This document shows positions 7,550 through 11,281 of a stretch of DNA of 11,281 nucleotides, piece after piece. Numbering within the stretch: position 1 is the stretch's first letter; the number at the start of each line of letters is the position of its first letter. The stretch comes from Alphaproteobacteria bacterium (GTDB lineage Bacteria > Pseudomonadota > Alphaproteobacteria > SMXP01). A program made the position numbers and the translations under genes. Under the pieces are notes generated by a model that worked only from the letters and a program-made list of their open reading frames with translations, did not search any database and was not told where the DNA came from. The stretch covers positions 1-11,281 of the forward strand of contig SMXP01000014.1 of assembly GCA_004356335.1 (NCBI GenBank), in the 5' to 3' direction.

Positions 7550-8563
7550 TTACTGAACGGCGGGGACGATATGCTCGCCGATCAACTTGATGCCGGTGGC
7601 CGGGTCGTCATGGACCCGAAGTGCGATCTCGTTTAAGCCCGCAGCCTCCAACTCTTTCATACGTTCGATTTCACGGTCGATGTCATTTAAATCTCCGGTC
7701 GACGAAATTCGGTCAATCAGCTTGTTCACAATATCTTCGGGCACCCCTTGAATATTGCCGGAGCGGTCGCCGAAGGCTCTCCAAAAAGCTCCCATGTGTT
7801 TCTGAACCAAGTCGCTTTCTTCTTTTTCCAAAACTACTTCCGTGTAATTGGGATATAACATTCCACGCAAAATAAGTTCCCGGCGTGCCTCGCGCATAGA
7901 CTCTTCCTTGTCCTCCTTGATGTGCCAAGCCCAAAAATTGCTGATGGCGAATGGTTCGCCAGACCGGCCGTGCTCGGCAAGACCTTTTTCGGCTAGTCCC
8001 GCCACGTTGCGTATCATGGATGGAACAAGGTCGCTTCCCATCAATCCGTCGGCCAAGCGCGTAGCCATGTTGATCATTTTTGGTCGGCCTGCAGCGACAT
8101 AGATCTGCGGTGGTGTATCCGTGGCCCAACGACGAGGTTGATAATTTTTGACTTGGTAGAAATCTCCATCATAATTCAAAACTTCGTTGGCCGTGGCGCC
8201 TCTTAAAATCTCGATACATTCGCCTACATTCTCCGCCAATTTCTTTCGCTTTCCGGCCATGGCTTCCAACACGCCCCCGCCACCGCCGACCGCAATCATG
8301 GCGCGCCCCCCGCTCATTTCATTCAGCGTCAAAAGTGAATTGCACATGATCAACGGATGCATTTCCATCGGGCTTACCGCAAGGGGTCCCAGTTGAACTT
8401 TTTTTGTAGTGTCTGCGGCACCGACGAGGCTCATGAACGGGTTTCGTTCCGATGCGTAGCTTGCCGACCAAACAGCTCTAACGCCATAACTCTCAGCAAG
8501 TGCGGCGAGTTCAGCATTCTCTCGAGCGGATGTAAATTCATTGAGAATGATGTCAATCTTCAT
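7550..8563 (-). CDS. LLM-class flavin/F420-dependent oxidoreductase
   Basis: A 337-residue protein of the bacterial-luciferase-like (LLM) TIM-barrel family, of the length and layout seen in F420-dependent methylene-tetrahydromethanopterin-reductase-like members. Visible features are the N-terminal strand MKIDIILNEF, LGPLAVSPMEMHPL near residues 58-71, the GRAMIAVGGGGG loop near 86-97, and PPQIYVAAGRPKM near 150 followed by ATRLADGLMG, a phosphate/cofactor-binding layout. Such enzymes use FMN or F420 for hydride transfer or monooxygenation of small organic substrates. GAGGAAA lies just before the ATG. It converges with the molybdoenzyme operon, and repeat R3 lies between them. It is the second F420-type family in this window, after the Ddn-like protein. 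The exact reaction is unknown. Confidence 0.88.
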   Translation of the reverse strand: MKIDIILNEFTSARENAELAALAESYGVRAVWSASYASERNPFMSLVGAADTTKKVQLGPLAVSPMEMHPLIMCNSLLTLNEMSGGRAMIAVGGGGGVLEAMAGKRKKLAENVGECIEILRGATANEVLNYDGDFYQVKNYQPRRWATDTPPQIYVAAGRPKMINMATRLADGLMGSDLVPSMIRNVAGLAEKGLAEHGRSGEPFAISNFWAWHIKEDKEESMREARRELILRGMLYPNYTEVVLEKEESDLVQKHMGAFWRAFGDRSGNIQGVPEDIVNKLIDRISSTGDLNDIDREIERMKELEAAGLNEIALRVHDDPATGIKLIGEHIVPAVQ

Positions 8564-8849
8564 GGCTTTCCTCTGTTATTCTGATGGTATCTGTGTCATC
8601 TGGTTGCCCGGAATTGTAGGTGCGTACGGACTCAGCAGAGCATATGTTGTTGCAAAATTTTCTATTGGATGGCGGCACCGTCATTGAGGCGTGATATTAT
8701 CTCACCAATCATGCGCTTTAGTTGAATTGACCGGCCAGGCCATTCGATATCAAATCCAAGCCACGGACATGTGGATCTTCCATCGGATGGGCCGTCGGCG
8801 CCCAGGATTGGTTTGCTTGTTTCGAGCAAGTGAAGGATTCTTTATTTTC

Positions 8850-8863
8850 TTGATATAAATCAA
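8850..8863. promoter_or_regulatory. Perfect FNR/FixK-type binding site
   Basis: TTGATATAAATCAA matches the TTGAT-N4-ATCAA consensus at all ten defined positions. It is palindromic, so it could act on either divergent gene. It lies 264 bases before the SDR start and 287 before the LLM start, far from the usual -41.5 position for either unless the transcripts have long leaders. Repeat R5 begins eight bases to its right and may have pushed it away from the SDR promoter. Confidence 0.55.
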
Positions 8864-8870
8864 ATGCTTA

Positions 8871-8973
8871 TAGAGTGTTTCCAGGAAAAGTGGACCCGGT
8901 TTTCCGTCCGGAAACACGATAAAACAACAACTTAGGGTCAGGTTTTGATTCCATCAAAACCGGAAAGACCCTA
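8871..8973. repeat. Two-module palindromic repeat, inverted copy of R2 (R5)
   Basis: A 103-base element running TAG...CTA, the reverse complement of 572-675 with a handful of differences. One module pairs GTGTTTCC (8875-8882) with GGAAACAC (8910-8917). The other pairs TAGGGTC (8933-8939) with GACCCTA (8967-8973). In R2 the same outer stem reads TAGGATC/GATCCTA, so both partners of one base pair have changed together. Confidence 0.9.
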
Positions 8974-9117
8974 GACAACGCATTGGATTTGAAAATCACG
9001 ATATTGTGACGGCTGCCGTGCGGCCAAAGGGGTCCACGGTGAAGACCGCTTCCAAGGGCAGTTGGCAGATATCCCATTTCACGAGATGCTACGCAATATT
9101 CTGCGGCAAAGGCTTAA

Positions 9118-9123
9118 AAGGAG
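9118..9123 (+). promoter_or_regulatory. Ribosome-binding site of the SDR gene, upstream of the repeat
   Basis: AAGGAG lies three bases before ATG 9127 and nine before the in-frame ATG 9133. The second spacing is the more usual. Either way, initiation occurs before the repeat at 9140, so the repeat is translated. Confidence 0.6.
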
Positions 9124-9126
9124 ACA

Positions 9127-10017
9127 ATGCTCATGTCATTAGAGCGCATTCAGGAAAAGTGGACCCGATTTTCCGTCCGAAAACGCGACCAAACTAGGAA
9201 TCTAGAGCATTTTCATGAGTCAATTAATCTTGTGCTGGCTGTCTTATTGGGTGTCTTAGTCTCTTTTGGAATTATCGGGCCGGCCTGGGCCGACTTGCGG
9301 GCAGACAAGCCGACCATATTGATCACTGGATCCAATAGAGGCTTGGGCTTGGAGTTTGCGCGTCAATATGCGGCCAAAGGCTGGAACGTGATTGCCACAT
9401 GCCGTCGTCCTGAAGAGGCAGAAGATCTGAAAGCGCTGGCGTTGGAGCAAAGTCAGGTCGTCATTGAAAAAGTGGATGTGACCAGTGATGCGGACGTTGC
9501 CGCCTTGGCGTTGAAATATCGCGACCAGCCTGTCGATATTCTGCTCAACAATGCGGGAATTTATGGCGATGTAAAGAAACAAAAAATGGGGGCCTTGGAG
9601 TTTGACGAACTTGAGAAAGTCTTTGCGGTAAACACGTTTGGCCCCCTGCGTATGTCGCAGGCATTTCTGGAAAACGTTGCCGTCAGTGAGCAGAAAAAAA
9701 TCATTAGTTTGGGGGGCGGTATTGGGACACCGCGCATTGGCCCTCTGGTACCTGATGATTACTTTTTCAAGATGAGCAAAGCAGCTCATCTGATGGCCAT
9801 GGCCACGTTGCAAGCCAAAGTTCGCAAGAGAGGTATTATCGTTTCAATGATTTCACCGGGTATGGTCGCGACGCAACATTTGGTCGATTCCGGGTACACG
9901 GGAAAGTCTATCAGTGCGGCAGAAAGCGCCGCCCTCGTTATCGAGCAAATCGGTCGGTTGGATGACTCATTGGGCGGAAAATTGATCAATTATAATGGCA
10001 AGATTACCCCATACTAG
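9127..10017 (+). CDS. SDR-fold protein with signal peptide and in-frame repeat insert
   Basis: A 296-residue Rossmann-fold protein of the short-chain dehydrogenase/reductase superfamily. It has TGSNRGLG (67-74, nucleotide-binding TGxxxGxG), DVTS (117-120) and NNAG (141-144). Two catalytic positions look lost. The YxxSK motif reads FKMSK (214-218), with Phe in place of Tyr and K218 kept. The usual SS reads SL (194-195). Before the domain is a hydrophobic segment at about 34-52 ending PAWA|D, a likely signal peptide or membrane anchor, unusual for an NAD(P)-binding fold. Residues 5-35 are encoded by a palindromic repeat, so the segment has a long charged n-region. The start could equally be ATG 9133. 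The TAG stop is supplied by repeat R6. It could be a non-catalytic or altered SDR; the substrate is unknown. Confidence 0.82.
   Translation: MLMSLERIQEKWTRFSVRKRDQTRNLEHFHESINLVLAVLLGVLVSFGIIGPAWADLRADKPTILITGSNRGLGLEFARQYAAKGWNVIATCRRPEEAEDLKALALEQSQVVIEKVDVTSDADVAALALKYRDQPVDILLNNAGIYGDVKKQKMGALEFDELEKVFAVNTFGPLRMSQAFLENVAVSEQKKIISLGGGIGTPRIGPLVPDDYFFKMSKAAHLMAMATLQAKVRKRGIIVSMISPGMVATQHLVDSGYTGKSISAAESAALVIEQIGRLDDSLGGKLINYNGKITPY
9140..9230 (+). repeat. Two-module palindromic repeat inside a coding region, 3' end truncated (R4)
   Basis: The left module begins TAGAGCGCATTC at 9140 and shares GGAAAAGTGGACCCG and TTTTCCGTCCG with R5. A spacer resembling R6's follows (CGCGACCAAACTAGGA). The right module, from 9201, matches the first 30 bases or so of R3 (TAGAGCATTTTCATGAGTCA and the next ten bases), but the closing arm is missing. 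It lies in frame in the SDR gene and is read as about 30 residues without a stop. Confidence 0.8.
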
Positions 10018-10118
10018 AGCGCATTCACAAAAAGTGTACGCGGTTTTTGGGTTCGAATGCGCGACAAAACAAAGACCTAGAGCACGTTAGTGATTCCATC
10101 TTTTGTGAACGTGCTCTA
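10015..10118 (+). repeat. Two-module palindromic repeat after the SDR gene (R6)
   Basis: The left module pairs GCGCATTC (from 10019) with GAATGCGC (10055-10062). The spacer GACAAAACAAAGAC follows, then a right module with an 11-bp stem, TAGAGCACGTT (10078-10088) with AACGTGCTCTA (10108-10118). Bases 10064-10119 repeat 1-56 directly. The first three bases are the SDR stop codon. It lies between convergent genes and could end transcription. Confidence 0.88.
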
Positions 10119-10170
10119 GCGTCGACTCAAGGCAGCACAAGGGCGTCGGAAAGAATGAGGGTGTCACATT

Positions 10171-11281
10171 TCATTCTGCCGCCGATTTGTGCCTCTCTCT
10201 GGCCCCTATGAGCGGGATTGCATCAATCGCCCAATTTTTGCTGAACCGGCGTTCCGGACAAGGAATGGCGTAAGCCGTCTTATCTTTGGTCCGATTGACT
10301 GTTCCAACATCGATGCGCCAGCCCCGAGATTGCCACTCTCGCAGTTTGTCGCGATAGCGCGCGATGGCCGCATCATGAATGACGAACACTTCATGGGTGT
10401 TGGTCGGAGGTGTCACCACGGGCCTCACGGCTTCCAGCACATCACGATCTTGTTCCGCCACCACCCGATTGCGTTCTATAAACCGGGCATCGTCTTCTCG
10501 ATCGGTCAAGAAATTTCGCATGTTCAAAAGAACGACTTTTGTATGATTCTCATCAATAGGTGTTTCGAATAAATATTGATGTATGAAAACTTCTTTCGTT
10601 GGATGAATGTGAGTCCAAAGTGTCGATACGCCGTGATGTCCCGTGCCGCCCTCTATCACGGCATTGACTTCCCGCTTCGAAGCCTCTCGCATTTTTTCAT
10701 CATGCAGGGGGGGGTGCTTCACGTTCGGCGCGAAACCCTGTCCCCCATTCCGTCTCAATCAGATCGAGGGGTGGAAGTTGGTAATCGTCTCTCATTCCCT
10801 TAAAGCCATGAGTTGGATGCACATATTCATTGTGGGCATTGTCGATGCCATTCTCGATGGATCGTTTGTAATCGATCGCCCATTCGAAAACTTGATGCGT
10901 GAAGGTCCAGCCATCTTGATCCCATTCCTCGATCTGCAAAATAGGTGGCCGCTCTTGTTCCGGAAGATCCCCCAAAAAGGCGAAGATGAGTCCGTATTTT
11001 TCCTGTGTCGGATAGGAATCGACCTTGGCGCGGGCGGGAATGTTGGCTTTCCGGCCCATGGAGGGAACGCGAATGCACGCCCCGGTGCCATCGAATTGCC
11101 AGCCATGATAGGGGCATTCAACGCAATCGCCTTTGATCTTGCCGGTGGCCAGAGATCCCCCGCGATGCGCACAGACGTTACTTAAGCAACTGACATGACC
11201 CGCAGTGTCGCGAAACAAAACGAAATCTTGCCCCAGCATGCGAACATATACGGGGGTATTCGTTACATTTTCACTCAGTTC
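10171..11281 (-). pseudogene. Rieske non-haem iron oxygenase alpha subunit, frameshifted and cut by the window edge
   Basis: The 5' part lies beyond the right edge; the frame is open to the last base (PVYVRMLGQDFVLFRD). The Rieske [2Fe-2S] motif is CAH ... CPYHGW with 16 residues between, at about 10,950-11,170. The mononuclear iron site reads DNAHNEYVH; the third ligand Asp is probably in EQDRDVLE in the other half. This layout is that of phthalate-dioxygenase or vanillate-demethylase-like single-component oxygenases, which dihydroxylate or demethylate aromatics with a separate reductase; none is visible here. At 10707-10714 a run of eight G (C on the coding strand) shifts the frame: the first frame ends PPPA-stop at 10700, and the second resumes LHDEKMREASK. 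Seven C would rejoin them as at least 369 residues. It may be a true pseudogene, a phase-variable tract or a sequencing error. Confidence 0.85.

Larger units (their letters stand above)
8564..9126. other. Divergent intergenic region with FNR box and repeat, no gene
   Basis: This 563-base region separates the minus-strand LLM gene from the plus-strand SDR gene. It holds a near-palindrome, GTGATATTATCTCAC (8691-8705), that could be an operator, a perfect FNR-type box (8850-8863), and the two-module repeat at 8871-8973. A weak inverted repeat, TTGCT...AGCAA, lies near 8813-8829. I see no supported coding region; a 63-codon frame at 9006-9197 runs into the repeat inside the SDR gene and has no recognisable content. 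Confidence 0.5.

Noticed and set aside
572..9230. Insertion sequence or intact transposon
   Set aside because: The elements are about 40-105 bases, encode no transposase, and no transposase gene is found in the window. They are non-autonomous repeats at most.
9256..9813. 185-codon minus-strand open frame opposite the SDR gene
   Set aside because: Antisense shadow; the plus strand carries clear SDR motifs.
1..10119. CRISPR array
   Set aside because: The repeats are few, widely spaced, in both orientations and lie between or within genes, with no regular spacers.
10700..10720. Programmed ribosomal frameshift in the Rieske gene
   Set aside because: A C-run alone can slip, but no stimulatory structure or internal Shine-Dalgarno is evident, and Rieske oxygenases are not known for this. 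Mutation, slippage or sequencing error is simpler.
10643..11185. 180-codon plus-strand open frame opposite the Rieske gene
   Set aside because: Antisense shadow of the Rieske and iron-ligand motifs.

Overview
The window looks like part of the chromosome of an alphaproteobacterium. The main clue is a family of short two-module palindromic repeats with TAG...CTA ends, which resemble the RIME-type intergenic mosaic elements known from Rhizobium and its relatives. A perfect FNR/FixK-type box and the catabolic gene content fit the same group. The taxonomic call is an inference; no rRNA or marker gene is present.

Layout, left to right. (1) 1-56: a repeat copy cut by the window edge. (2) 113-574 (+): a deazaflavin(F420)-dependent nitroreductase-family protein. 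(3) 572-675: a two-module repeat lying exactly between two convergent genes. (4) 673-2040 (-): a 12-helix GPH/MelB-type sugar:cation symporter-family transporter. (5) 2041-2486: a divergent intergenic region. (6) 2487-3560 (+): a nitrilase-superfamily protein whose nucleophilic Cys position is Ser. (7) 3647-6421 and 6470-7486 (+): alpha (Tat-exported, Mo-bisPGD) and beta (four Fe-S clusters) subunits of a type II DMSO-reductase-family enzyme, most like ethylbenzene/dimethylsulfide dehydrogenases. (8) 7484-7524: a palindrome, followed by an LLM-class flavin/F420 oxidoreductase on the minus strand (7550-8563). (9) 8564-9126: a divergent intergenic region with an FNR box and another repeat. (10) 9127-10017 (+): an SDR-fold protein with a signal peptide, carrying an in-frame repeat in its N-terminus and lacking the usual catalytic Tyr. 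(11) 10015-10118: a repeat. (12) 10171-11281 (-): a Rieske non-haem iron oxygenase alpha subunit, cut by the window edge and frameshifted at a run of eight G/C.

Taken together, this is an accessory catabolic region: a transporter, a periplasmic molybdoenzyme that probably hydroxylates or oxidises an organic substrate, two flavin/F420-type redox enzymes, an SDR and a Rieske oxygenase. No substrate can be fixed from the sequence. The molybdoenzyme has no gamma (haem b) or delta (chaperone) gene beside it.

The least expected signals are the repeats. Four genes take their TAG stop codon from the end of a repeat, and one repeat is translated in frame as part of a signal-peptide n-region. Two enzyme homologues (the nitrilase-like and SDR-like proteins) also appear to have lost core catalytic residues.
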